From positions 346,058-410,057 of the forward strand of contig NZ_FONG01000005.1 of NCBI RefSeq assembly GCF_900112845.1: a DNA stretch of 64,000 nt. Reading direction: 5' to 3'. Both the position numbers and the translations under genes were made by a program. Under the pieces are notes generated by a model, which saw only the letters and a list, made by a program, of their open reading frames with translations, made no database searches and was not told the origin of the DNA. Source of the stretch: Actinacidiphila alni (GTDB lineage Bacteria > Actinomycetota > Actinomycetes > Streptomycetales > Streptomycetaceae). This document shows, one piece after another, positions 50,476 to 58,363 of this stretch. Numbering within the stretch: the first letter of the stretch is position 1; each line of letters opens with the position of its first letter.

Positions 50476-51898
50476 CGAGATAACCCTCCAGGCCGTGCCG
50501 GCCGCCCTCCCGGCCGTAGCCGGACTCCTTGTAGCCGCCGAACGGCGAGGTCGGATCGAACTTGTTGAACGTATTGGCCCACACCACACCGGCCTTGAGC
50601 TTGTTCGCCATCGACAGGATGCGCGAACCCTTCTCCGTCCAGATGCCGGCCGACAGGCCGTACGGCGTGTTGTTGGCCTTCTCGACGGCCTCCGCCGGGG
50701 TGCGGAAGGTCAGCACCGACAGCACGGGACCGAAGATCTCCTCGCGCGCGATCCGGTGCGCCTGGGTGACGCCGGTGAAGAGCGTCGGCGCGAACCAGTA
50801 GCCGGCGGAGGGGAGTTCGCAGGCCGGGGCCCAGCGCTGCGCCCCCTCCGCCTCGCCCGCCTCGGCCAGCGCGGTGATCCGGGCCAGCTGCTCGGGCGAG
50901 TTGATCGCGCCGATGTCGGTGTTCTTGTCCAGCGGGTCGCCGACCCGCAGCGTCGCCATCCGCCGCTTGAGCGCGTCCAGCACCTCGTCCTGCACCGACT
51001 CCTGCACCAGCAGCCGGGAGCCCGCGCAGCAGACATGGCCCTGGTTGAAGAAGATGCCGTTGACGATGCCCTCGACGGCCTGGTCGATCGGGGCGTCGTC
51101 GAAGACGATGTTCGCCGCCTTGCCGCCCAGTTCGAGCGTGACCTTCTTGTCCGTGCCCGCGACCGTACGGGCGATGGCCTTGCCGACCTCCGTCGAACCG
51201 GTGAAGGCGACCTTGTCCACGCCCTCGTGCGCGACCAGGGCCGCGCCCGCGTCGCCGTACCCGGGAAGGATGTTGACGACACCGCGGGGCAGTCCCGCCT
51301 GGCGGCACACGTCGGCGAAGAACAGCGCCGACAGCGGGGTCGTCTCGGCGGGCTTGAGCACCACGGTGTTGCCCGCGGCCAGCGCCGGGGCGATCTTCCA
51401 GGCGAGCATCAGCAGCGGGAAGTTCCACGGGATGACCTGGCCGGCCACGCCCAGCGGCTTCGGGTCAGGACCGTAGCCTGCGTAGGAGAGCTTGTCGGCC
51501 CAGCCCGCGTAGTAGAAGAAGTGCGCGGCGACCAGCGGCAGATCCACGTCACGGGTCTCGCGGATCGGCTTGCCGTTGTCCAGCGACTCCAGCACGGCCA
51601 GCTCGCGCGAGCGCTCCTGGACGATCCGGGCGATCCGGAAGAGGTACTTGCCGCGCTCGGCGCCGGGCAGCGCGGACCACGACGTGAACGCCTTGCGTGC
51701 GGCCTTCACCGCGCGGTCGACATCGGCCTCACCGGCCCGCGCCACCTCGGCGAGGACCTCCTCGGTGGACGGCGACACGGACTTGAAGACGGTGCCGTCG
51801 GCGGCGTCGGTGAACTCGCCGTCGATGAACAGCCCGTAGGAGGGGGCGAGGTCCACGACGGAACGCGATTCCGGCGCGGGGGCGTACTCGAAAGCCAT
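50468..51898 (-). CDS. Aldehyde dehydrogenase
   Basis: A 476-residue NAD(P)-dependent aldehyde dehydrogenase. Catalytic residues are visible: PWNFPLLMLAWKIAPALAAGNT, KPAETTPLSAL, TLELGGKAAN (general-base Glu) and NQGHVCCAGSR with the nucleophile Cys. ATG 51898 is 2 bases past the deoC stop. Being in the deoC operon, its probable job is to oxidise the acetaldehyde that DeoC releases. The half-size ALDH downstream is its partner. Confidence 0.92.
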   Translation of the reverse strand: MAFEYAPAPESRSVVDLAPSYGLFIDGEFTDAADGTVFKSVSPSTEEVLAEVARAGEADVDRAVKAARKAFTSWSALPGAERGKYLFRIARIVQERSRELAVLESLDNGKPIRETRDVDLPLVAAHFFYYAGWADKLSYAGYGPDPKPLGVAGQVIPWNFPLLMLAWKIAPALAAGNTVVLKPAETTPLSALFFADVCRQAGLPRGVVNILPGYGDAGAALVAHEGVDKVAFTGSTEVGKAIARTVAGTDKKVTLELGGKAANIVFDDAPIDQAVEGIVNGIFFNQGHVCCAGSRLLVQESVQDEVLDALKRRMATLRVGDPLDKNTDIGAINSPEQLARITALAEAGEAEGAQRWAPACELPSAGYWFAPTLFTGVTQAHRIAREEIFGPVLSVLTFRTPAEAVEKANNTPYGLSAGIWTEKGSRILSMANKLKAGVVWANTFNKFDPTSPFGGYKESGYGREGGRHGLEGYLDV

Positions 51899-51900
51899 GA

Positions 51901-52968
51901 TCAGTCCACCGTCACGTAATCGGGACCGGAGTACCGGCCGGTGCTGAGCTTCTGACGCTGCATCAGCAAGTCGTTGAGCAGGCTGGAGGCGCCGAAGCGG
52001 AACCAGTCGGGGGACAGCCAGTCGTCGCCGAGCGTCTCGTTGACCATCACCAGGTACTTGATCGCGTCCTTCGACGTCCGGATGCCGCCGGCCGGCTTCA
52101 CCCCGACCTGCACGCCGACCGTCGCGCGGAAGTCGCGTACCGCCTCCAGCATCAGCAGCGTGTTCGGCGGGGTCGCGTTGACCGCGACCTTGCCGGTCGA
52201 GGTCTTGATGAAGTCCGCGCCCGCGAGCATCGCCAGCCAGGAGCAGCGGCGGATGTTGTCGTACGTCGCCAGCTCGCCGTTCTCGAAGATCACCTTCAGG
52301 TGGGCGACGCTCTTGTCGGCCCGCACGCACGCCTGCTTGACCGCCCGGATCTCCTCGAAGACCTCCAGGTAGCGGCCGGACAGGAAGGCGCCGCGGTCGA
52401 TCACCATGTCGATCTCGTCGGCGCCGGCCGCGACCGCGTCCGCGGTGTCGGCGAGCTTGACCGGCAGTGCGGTGCGGCCCGCGGGGAAGGCGGTGGCCAC
52501 CGACGCGACGTGGATGCCGGAGTCGCCGAGCGCCTCCTTGGCGGTGGCGACCATGTCCGGGTAGACGCAGATCGCCGCGACCTTGGGCGTCGTACGGTCC
52601 GTCGGATCCGGCTGGATGCCCTTGGCGCACAGCGCCCGGACCTTGCCCGGGGTGTCCGCGCCCTCGAGCGTGGTCAGGTCGATCATCGAGATCGCGAGGT
52701 CGATGGCGTACGCCTTCGCCGTCGTCTTGATCGAACGGGTGCCGAGGCCGGCGGCCCGGGCTTCGAGGCCGACCGCGTCCACGCCGGGCAGTCCGTGCAG
52801 GAAGCGGCGGAGCGCCCTGTCGGAGGCGGTCACGTCCGACAGCGCCGCCAGCCGGCCCGCGGCGTCGGGCGCGTAGGCGGGTACGGGCGACGGCACGGAC
52901 GGGGACGAGGCCGAGGACGAGGCCGGGGGCGACGACGGTGGGGCCGACGAGGGCAGGGGCGAAGACAT
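51901..52968 (-). CDS. deoC: Deoxyribose-phosphate aldolase
   Basis: A 355-residue class I aldolase that splits deoxyribose-5-phosphate into glyceraldehyde-3-phosphate and acetaldehyde. The longer form (like animal DERA) is seen here: AIDLAISMIDLTTLEG, AAICVYPDMVATAKEAL, EIDMVIDRGAFLSG, LKVIFENGELATYDN and ADFIKTSTGK with the Schiff-base Lys. A Pro/Ser-rich extension of about 33 residues precedes AGRLAALSDV. ATG 52968 lies 19 bases past the CTACGCGCGTAG palindrome. It heads the deoC-ALDH-ALDH-like operon. Confidence 0.93.
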   Translation of the reverse strand: MSSPLPSSAPPSSPPASSSASSPSVPSPVPAYAPDAAGRLAALSDVTASDRALRRFLHGLPGVDAVGLEARAAGLGTRSIKTTAKAYAIDLAISMIDLTTLEGADTPGKVRALCAKGIQPDPTDRTTPKVAAICVYPDMVATAKEALGDSGIHVASVATAFPAGRTALPVKLADTADAVAAGADEIDMVIDRGAFLSGRYLEVFEEIRAVKQACVRADKSVAHLKVIFENGELATYDNIRRCSWLAMLAGADFIKTSTGKVAVNATPPNTLLMLEAVRDFRATVGVQVGVKPAGGIRTSKDAIKYLVMVNETLGDDWLSPDWFRFGASSLLNDLLMQRQKLSTGRYSGPDYVTVD

Positions 52969-52987
52969 GGTCACCACATCAGCATAT

Positions 52988-52999
52988 CTACGCGCGTAG
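52988..52999. promoter_or_regulatory. CTACGCGCGTAG operator, deoC operon
   Basis: A perfect palindrome 19 bases upstream of the deoC ATG (minus strand), in TATCTACGCGCGTAGCG. It has the same distance to the start as the site at the PNP gene. Confidence 0.8.
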
Positions 53000-53010
53000 C
53001 GACCCGCCAC

Positions 53011-53091
53011 CCCCGGTACGCGACCATCGGCCCCGGTACGCGACCGCCCCGCCCCGGAAACGCGACCGCCGGGACCGATGCGCGACCGCAA
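53011..53091. repeat. 20-21 bp tandem repeat, about four copies
   Basis: Units starting CCCCGGTACGCGACC, twice exact and then decayed (CCCCGGAAACGCGACC, GACCGATGCGCGACC). They lie between deoC and the PH-domain gene. Confidence 0.75.
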
Positions 53092-53139
53092 TCGGGTCGT
53101 GGCCGAGCCCGGGACGGGCGTCAGGCACAATCGGGCCTT

Positions 53140-53850
53140 ATGACGAGCTCCAACGACCGACCGCCCGCCCGGGCCACCGCGGAACCCGCCCGCCCGCAGT
53201 ACGCCGACCGCGTCTACCGCTCGACGGCCGGAGTCTGCGGAGGCGTGCTGCTGCTGGTGCTCGCGGGCTGGCTGGGCGGCGACGCCGTGGTCAACGGCTC
53301 CGGCCACGCCCCGTGGCTCGCGCTGGCCACGCTGCTGCTCGTGGTCCCGCTGATCGTCGCCTTCACCCTGCGGCCCGCGGTCTACGCGGGCGAGGAGCGG
53401 ATCAGGATCCGCAACCCCTTCCGGACGATCACGCTGCCGTGGTCCGCGGTCGACTCGCTGCGGGCCTCCTTCTCCAACGAGCTGTTCTCCGGCGACAAGA
53501 AGTACCAGCTGTGGGCCATCCCGGTGTCCCTGCGCGCCCGCAAGCGCGCCGCCCGCCAGGACGCCCGGGCCAAGGCCGCGGGCGACGACCCGTTCGGGAT
53601 GCCGGTCCGCCGCCGCCCGACCCCGTCGCTGTCCGGCGACGGCACCATCCGCTCGACGTCCGACCAGGCCATCGAGGACCTGCGCGAGCTGCGCGAACGG
53701 CACGGCGGCGACGGTGACGCCGGTGGCGTCGGTGCGGCCGACGGCGAGGGCGGCCGGCAGGGGACGACGATCCGCTGGGCGTACGAGGTGATCGCCCCGG
53801 CCGTGGCCGGCCTGGTCGTCCTGGTCGTGCTGCTGGCCGTCGGCGGCTGA
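53140..53850 (+). CDS. PH domain-containing membrane protein
   Basis: A 236-residue protein. Two helices near residues 30-75 (STAGVCGGVLLLVLAGWLGG, LALATLLLVVPLIVAF) come before a bacterial PH-like fold (about 80-180) with YAGEERIRIRNPFRTITLPWSAVDSLRASFSNELF. A charged linker and a last C-terminal helix (YEVIAPAVAGLVVLVVLLAVGG) follow. Members are common in actinobacteria with no set role. The start is ATG 53140. It is divergent from deoC. Confidence 0.85.
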   Translation: MTSSNDRPPARATAEPARPQYADRVYRSTAGVCGGVLLLVLAGWLGGDAVVNGSGHAPWLALATLLLVVPLIVAFTLRPAVYAGEERIRIRNPFRTITLPWSAVDSLRASFSNELFSGDKKYQLWAIPVSLRARKRAARQDARAKAAGDDPFGMPVRRRPTPSLSGDGTIRSTSDQAIEDLRELRERHGGDGDAGGVGAADGEGGRQGTTIRWAYEVIAPAVAGLVVLVVLLAVGG

Positions 53851-53877
53851 GCCCCGCGTCCTCTCAGGCGGCTGAGC

Positions 53878-53903
53878 CCCGCGCCCTCCCACCGGGGCGC
53901 GGG
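53878..53903. terminator. Hairpin between the PH and GH16 genes
   Basis: CCCGCGCCC (53878-53886) pairs with GGGCGCGGG (53895-53903), with an 8-nt loop. It lies between convergent genes. Confidence 0.75.
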
Positions 53904-53926
53904 ACCCGTGAACCCCGGAACGCGTC

Positions 53927-54655
53927 TTACGGGTAATACGGCGTGTACGTGATCGCGGAGACCTTCAGATAGCGCGCGCCGTCCGCCGTGGCCCAGGTCG
54001 AGGAGTCCGGGTTGCCCGGCCAGTCGCCGCCGACCGCGGTGTTGACGATGAAGTGCATGCCCACGCCGGGTGCCGTGGTGTACCACTTGGTGCCCTGGTA
54101 GACCTCGTCCACCGCGAAGTCGATGTGGTCGGGCCACCAGCTGAACGAGTAGGTGTGGAAGGTGTTGGTCCAGCCCGCCGCGTTGTACTTCGTCCACTGC
54201 GTCTGCGCGTTGCTGGTGTCGTGGAAGGTCTGGTGCACATTGCCCGGGTCGGAGCCGACGATCTCCGCCGCGTCCATCTCGGGCAGCCACGGCTGGAGAT
54301 AGGCCGCCCACACCGCGGGCAGCAGCCCCCGGCCGTTGGGCATGTTCGCGGTGAAGCGGTAAGTGCCGTAGCCGTAGAGGGCCTTGGACTCCACGCGGCC
54401 CGAGTAGTACGTGCCGTCGGCCGCCCGGTAGGTCTTGATCATCAAGGTGCCGCCGTCGTACCAGACGCAACTGGGCGTGTACGTCTCCAGTTCGTTGTTG
54501 GCGGTCCACCGGCCGTTGATCACGTTCCAGGAGTTGACGGTCTGCGGCGCTCCCCAGGTGCCGGCGTGGGCGGGCGCCGGGAGGACCAGCAGGGACAGCA
54601 GGGCCGCGAGCGCGACGCCGACCAGGCGCGCCGGTCGCAGGATTGAGGACGTCAT
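53927..54655 (-). CDS. Secreted glycoside hydrolase family 16 protein
   Basis: A 242-residue secreted enzyme. The signal peptide ends LPAPAHAGTW (cleavage near residue 31). The GH16 fold has the catalytic EMDAAE motif (ExDxxE) in LPEMDAAEIVGSDPG, YGYGTYRFTANMPNG before it, and the aromatic WWPDHIDFAVDE after it. It would hydrolyse beta-glucans (lichenan, laminarin or another wall or plant polymer). There is no carbohydrate-binding module. A long LacI-type dyad lies 46 bases upstream of the ATG, so sugar-dependent control is likely. Confidence 0.92.
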   Translation of the reverse strand: MTSSILRPARLVGVALAALLSLLVLPAPAHAGTWGAPQTVNSWNVINGRWTANNELETYTPSCVWYDGGTLMIKTYRAADGTYYSGRVESKALYGYGTYRFTANMPNGRGLLPAVWAAYLQPWLPEMDAAEIVGSDPGNVHQTFHDTSNAQTQWTKYNAAGWTNTFHTYSFSWWPDHIDFAVDEVYQGTKWYTTAPGVGMHFIVNTAVGGDWPGNPDSSTWATADGARYLKVSAITYTPYYP

Positions 54656-54700
54656 CGGAACCTCCGTTGCTCGGACGGCCGTTGGCGGGTCGCTGGCGGG

Positions 54701-54728
54701 TCGACGATGGTCGCGCTCCCATCGTCGA
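54701..54728. promoter_or_regulatory. 28-bp dyad before the GH16 gene, LacI/CebR-like
   Basis: TCGACGATGG (54701-54710) and CCATCGTCGA (54719-54728) are perfect arms. On the gene's strand the core TGGGAGCGCGACCA matches 12 of 14 bases of the CebR box TGGGAGCGCTCCCA and has the central CG typical of LacI-family sites. Confidence 0.55.
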
Positions 54729-54928
54729 CGGTAGGGGATTGGTACGTACCTGACAAGAACGCGTGCGCGTCACCGCCGGGACGCGGGCGCGCACGCGCCG
54801 GCGTCAGGACGCCGACGCGACCCGGGGCGCCACGGCCCGTCGTCAGATACCGGCCGCCCGCCGGCCCGCGACCGAACCGGCGCCCGGCACTCCGAACCGG
54901 CGCACGGCGCCCACGTATTGACGTCCCG

Positions 54929-56707
54929 TCAGATGCCGGCCGCCGCCGCGAAGTCCGTCTTCAGTGCCGCCAGCACCTCGTCGGCGGTGCGCCGGGCCGC
55001 GCCCAGCCCCGCCGCGGAAGCGACCGGCACCACGACCTCCAGGTAGCACTTCAGCTTCGGCTCGGTGCCGCTCGGCCGGACGATCACCCGCGCCGACTCC
55101 ACGGCCCCGGCGCCCGCCAGGCGGTAGCGCAGCCCGTCCGTCGGCGGCAGATCGGCGCTGCCCTCGGCGAGGTCCTCCGCCGAGGCGACCGCGAGCCCGG
55201 CGAGCGCGGCCGGGGGCCGCTCGCGCAGCCGCGCCATCGCGTCCGCGATCAGCGACAGGTCCGCGACCCGCGCCGAGAGCTGGTCGGTGGCGTGCAGACC
55301 GTGGTCGAGCGCGATGTCGTCCAGCAGGTCGGACAGGGTGCGCGAGTCCCGCTTCAGCGTCGCGGCCAGCTCCGCGACCAGCAGCGCCGCCGTCATGCCG
55401 TCCTTGTCCCGCACACCGGCCGGGTCGACGCAGTAGCCGAGCGCCTCCTCGTACCCGTAGCGCAGGCCCTCGACGCGGGCGATCCACTTGAAGCCGGTCA
55501 GCGTGTCGCGGTACGCCAGGCCCGCGCGCGCCGCGATCTTCGACAGCAGCGAGGAGGAGACGATGCTCGCCGCGAAGGTGTCGCGCCCGGCCACCGCCCC
55601 GCCCGTACGCACCAGGTGGACGGCGAGCAGCGCGCCCAGTTCGTCGCCGCGCAGCATCCGCCAGCCCGCCGGGGCGTCCCGGTCGGGTACGGCGACGGCG
55701 CAGCGGTCGGCGTCCGGGTCGTTGGCGATCACGACGTCGGGGCCGACGGACTGGGCGCACTTGAACGCCAGGTCCATCGCGCCCGGCTCCTCCGGGTTGG
55801 GGAAGGCCACGGTCGGGAAGTCCGGGTCCGGCTCGGCCTGTTCGGCGACCGGCGTCGGCGCGGGGAAACCGGCCCGCGCGAAGGCCGCCATCGCGGTGCG
55901 CAGCCCGACCCCGTGCATCGGCGTGTAGACCACGGACACGTCCCGCGCGCCGCCCGGCGCGACCACACCCGCGGCCCGGTCCAGATACGCCTCGGTCACC
56001 TCGGGGCCGAGCATCCGCCAGCCGCTGGTCGCCAGCGGCACGTCCGCGAGCGGGCCGACCGCCGCGATGTGCGCGGCGATCTCCGCGTCGGCGGGCGGCA
56101 CGATCTGCGAACCGTCGCCCAGATAGACCTTGTAGCCGTTGTCCTGCGGCGGATTGTGGCTCGCGGTCACCATCACACCGGCCGAGGCGCCCAAGTGCCG
56201 TATGGCGAAGGCCAGGACGGGCGTCGGCAGCGGGGACGGCAGCAGCGCCGCGGACAGCCCGGCGCCGGTCATCACGGCCACGGTGTCGCGCGCGAAGTCG
56301 TACGAATTGTGCCGGGCGTCGTAGCCGACCACGACCGGTCCTTCCGCGCCCTTCTCGCGCAGATACGCGGCCAGGCCGGCCGCGGCCCTGATCACCACGA
56401 CGCGGTTCATCCGCATCGGCCCGGCGCCCAGCTCGCCGCGCAGCCCCGCGGTGCCGAACTGCAGGGTGCCGGCGAATCGGTCCGCCAGGTCGGCGAGCGC
56501 GGCCGCGTCGCCGGTGTCCGCCGCGTCCAGCACCGCGGTCAGCTCGGCCCGCGTGCGCGGGTCCGGGTCCTCCGCGAGCCACGCGCGGGCCCGCTCGATC
56601 AGCCCACGGCCGTCGTCCGTACCGCCCGCCATCGCCGCTCTCCGTTCCGCGTCGGGATCCATCTCGGTCGCGCCCCCTCCGTACGTACCCGGGTGCGCGC
56701 TCTTCAC
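54929..56707 (-). CDS. Phosphohexomutase-superfamily enzyme, probable phosphopentomutase
   Basis: A 592-residue alpha-D-phosphohexomutase with all four active-site loops: [17 protein letters not shown] (phospho-Ser), [12 protein letters not shown] (Mg), GYEEALGY (sugar binding) and [11 protein letters not shown] (phosphate). It is bigger than pmm/glmM (about 450) and similar to the PGM/PMM2-type enzymes. It is co-translated with purine phosphorylase (GTGA overlap, GTG 56707; ATG 56662 is possible). As no deoB is present, it is inferred to convert (deoxy)ribose-1-phosphate to the 5-phosphate, linking phosphorylases with DeoC. Confidence 0.85.
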   Translation of the reverse strand: MKSAHPGTYGGGATEMDPDAERRAAMAGGTDDGRGLIERARAWLAEDPDPRTRAELTAVLDAADTGDAAALADLADRFAGTLQFGTAGLRGELGAGPMRMNRVVVIRAAAGLAAYLREKGAEGPVVVGYDARHNSYDFARDTVAVMTGAGLSAALLPSPLPTPVLAFAIRHLGASAGVMVTASHNPPQDNGYKVYLGDGSQIVPPADAEIAAHIAAVGPLADVPLATSGWRMLGPEVTEAYLDRAAGVVAPGGARDVSVVYTPMHGVGLRTAMAAFARAGFPAPTPVAEQAEPDPDFPTVAFPNPEEPGAMDLAFKCAQSVGPDVVIANDPDADRCAVAVPDRDAPAGWRMLRGDELGALLAVHLVRTGGAVAGRDTFAASIVSSSLLSKIAARAGLAYRDTLTGFKWIARVEGLRYGYEEALGYCVDPAGVRDKDGMTAALLVAELAATLKRDSRTLSDLLDDIALDHGLHATDQLSARVADLSLIADAMARLRERPPAALAGLAVASAEDLAEGSADLPPTDGLRYRLAGAGAVESARVIVRPSGTEPKLKCYLEVVVPVASAAGLGAARRTADEVLAALKTDFAAAAGI

Positions 56708-57519
56708 AGCCTGCCGAGTACCCGGCCGAGCAGCGAACCCATCCGGGTGGCGGACTCGCGGCCCGCCTCCAGGACCTCCTCGTGGTTGAGGGGCTCGCCC
56801 GTCATGCCGGCCGCCAGATTGGTGACCAGCGAAATGCCCAGCACCTCGGCGCCCGCCTCGCGGGCCGCGATCGCCTCAAGGCCGGTCGACATGCCGACGA
56901 GGTCGCCGCCGATCGCCCGCACCATCCCGATCTCCGCCGGGGTCTCGTAGTGCGGCCCGGGCAGCTGCACGTACACGCCCTCCTCCAACGACGGGTCCAC
57001 CTCGCGGCACAGGGCGCGCAGCCGCGGCGAGTAGAGGTCGGTGAGGTCGACGAAGTTCGCGCCGACGATCGGGGAGGTGGCCGTCATGTTGATGTGGTCG
57101 CTGATCAGCACCGGCTGGCCGGGGCGGAAGCCGGGGCGCAGGCCGCCGCAGCCGTTGGTGAGCACCACCGTCTTGCAGCCGGCCGCGACCGCGGTCCGCA
57201 CACCGTGCACGACGCTCGCGACGCCCCGGCCCTCGTACAGGTGGGTGCGGCCCAGGAAGATCAGGGCGCGGGTCCCGCCGATGCGTACCGAGCGGACCTT
57301 TCCGGAGTGGCCCGCCACCGCGGGCTCCGGGAATCCGGGCAGATCGGTCACCGGCAGCTCGCACTCCGCCGCGCCCAGCTCGTCGGCGGCGGGCACCCAG
57401 CCCGAGCCCATGACCAGCGCGACGTCGTGCGCGTCGGCGCCGGTCAGCTCGCGCAGCCGGACAGCGGCGGCGTCCGCCGCGGCATAAGGATCGGGGTTCA
57501 CGAAATCGTTCACGCGCAT
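56704..57519 (-). CDS. Purine-nucleoside phosphorylase
   Basis: A 271-residue trimeric-type PNP that splits (deoxy)inosine and guanosine to base and pentose-1-phosphate. The family motifs are visible: [68 protein letters not shown] and [16 protein letters not shown] with the conserved region before [12 protein letters not shown] 57519 lies 19 bases after the operator palindrome at 57539. It is the first gene of a two-gene operon with the mutase; it would receive inosine from Add. Confidence 0.94.
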   Translation of the reverse strand: MRVNDFVNPDPYAAADAAAVRLRELTGADAHDVALVMGSGWVPAADELGAAECELPVTDLPGFPEPAVAGHSGKVRSVRIGGTRALIFLGRTHLYEGRGVASVVHGVRTAVAAGCKTVVLTNGCGGLRPGFRPGQPVLISDHINMTATSPIVGANFVDLTDLYSPRLRALCREVDPSLEEGVYVQLPGPHYETPAEIGMVRAIGGDLVGMSTGLEAIAAREAGAEVLGISLVTNLAAGMTGEPLNHEEVLEAGRESATRMGSLLGRVLGRL

Positions 57520-57538
57520 GAGCGTAACCTGTCCGGGC

Positions 57539-57550
57539 CTACGCGCGTAG
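57539..57550. promoter_or_regulatory. CTACGCGCGTAG operator, PNP-mutase operon
   Basis: A perfect palindrome, 19 bases upstream of the PNP ATG, in CGTCTACGCGCGTAGGC. It is the fourth exact copy in the window. Confidence 0.8.
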
Positions 57551-57679
57551 ACGCTGCCCTGAGCTTGTACGGTGCGGTTTCCCTCCGCGGTACGTCCCCA
57601 CGACCCCGCCCGCGGCCCGGCGGCGCCCGGCCACCCGCCGTTCCCCCTCTGCGCCGTACCCGCCCGCGAGCCCGCGCCG

Positions 57680-57790
57680 CCCGAGCGCGCAGTTCCCCGC
57701 GCCCCTTCGGGGCTCGGCTTCTCCCCGGAAGAAGGGCACGCGTTTTTCAGGGGCGCGGGGAACTGCGCGACAAGCCCCCACCGGGCGCGA
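57680..57790. repeat. Dispersed palindromic repeat, arms in the reversed order
   Basis: Here GCGCGCAGTTCCCCGCGCCC (57685) comes first and AGGGGCGCGGGGAACTGCGCG (57748) second, followed by CAAGCCCCCACCGGG. The 309-bp gap 57520-57828 otherwise holds only the PNP operator. Confidence 0.85.
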
Positions 57791-57828
57791 GGCCGGCGAC
57801 GGCGGGGGAAGCCCACGGCGCGTAGCCG

Positions 57829-58266
57829 TCAGCAGGGCCGCTTCCGAAGCTCCATCACATAGTCGTGCGGCGCCCCCGCCGACTCCGCGGCGTCCGCGAG
57901 CTCACCCAGATAGCGCGCCGAGGGCAGCCCGCCCTCGTAGTCGTTCAGGACGTACGCCCACGCGGCAGCGTCCCCGTCGAGCGTGTGCACCCGCACGGTG
58001 GTGCGCCGGTACATCCCCAGTGGAACGCCCTCCCAGCGGTCGAGCGACTCCTCGTCGACCGGCGCGAGATCGTAGAGCCCGACGAAGACCTGGCTGTCCG
58101 GGTCCTCCACGAGAGTGGCGAGCGCCCCCTCCCACCCCATCTGCTCGCCGCCGAAGGTGAGCCGCCAGCCGTCCAGCCAGCCGGTGCCGCGCTGCGGGGA
58201 GTGCGGGGCGCGGCGCGTCATCAGCCGCGCGTCGAGGTTGCTTGCGTAGGCGGCGTAGAGCGACAT
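57829..58266 (-). CDS. Gamma-glutamylcyclotransferase-like protein
   Basis: A 145-residue protein of the GGCT/AIG2 fold. It starts SLYAAYASNLDARLM, the conserved (Y/F)xxYGSN loop, and has GWRLTFGGEQMGWEGALATLVEDPDSQVFVGLYDL with the Glu-bearing strand, and a late YVLNDYEGGLPSARYLGEL. It is likely to act on gamma-glutamyl amines or be a general GGCT-like protein. ATG 58266 is chosen; the upstream frame is not needed. Divergent from the quinone dehydrogenase gene. Confidence 0.83.
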   Translation of the reverse strand: MSLYAAYASNLDARLMTRRAPHSPQRGTGWLDGWRLTFGGEQMGWEGALATLVEDPDSQVFVGLYDLAPVDEESLDRWEGVPLGMYRRTTVRVHTLDGDAAAWAYVLNDYEGGLPSARYLGELADAAESAGAPHDYVMELRKRPC

Positions 58267-58363
58267 GAGCACGAGGGTACGGGAGCGCGGTGGCCGTACC
58301 GTGACGACGCTGTGACCGGTCAACGGTGCCCCGTGGCGGAGAACACTTGGCGCGTGCGGGACA

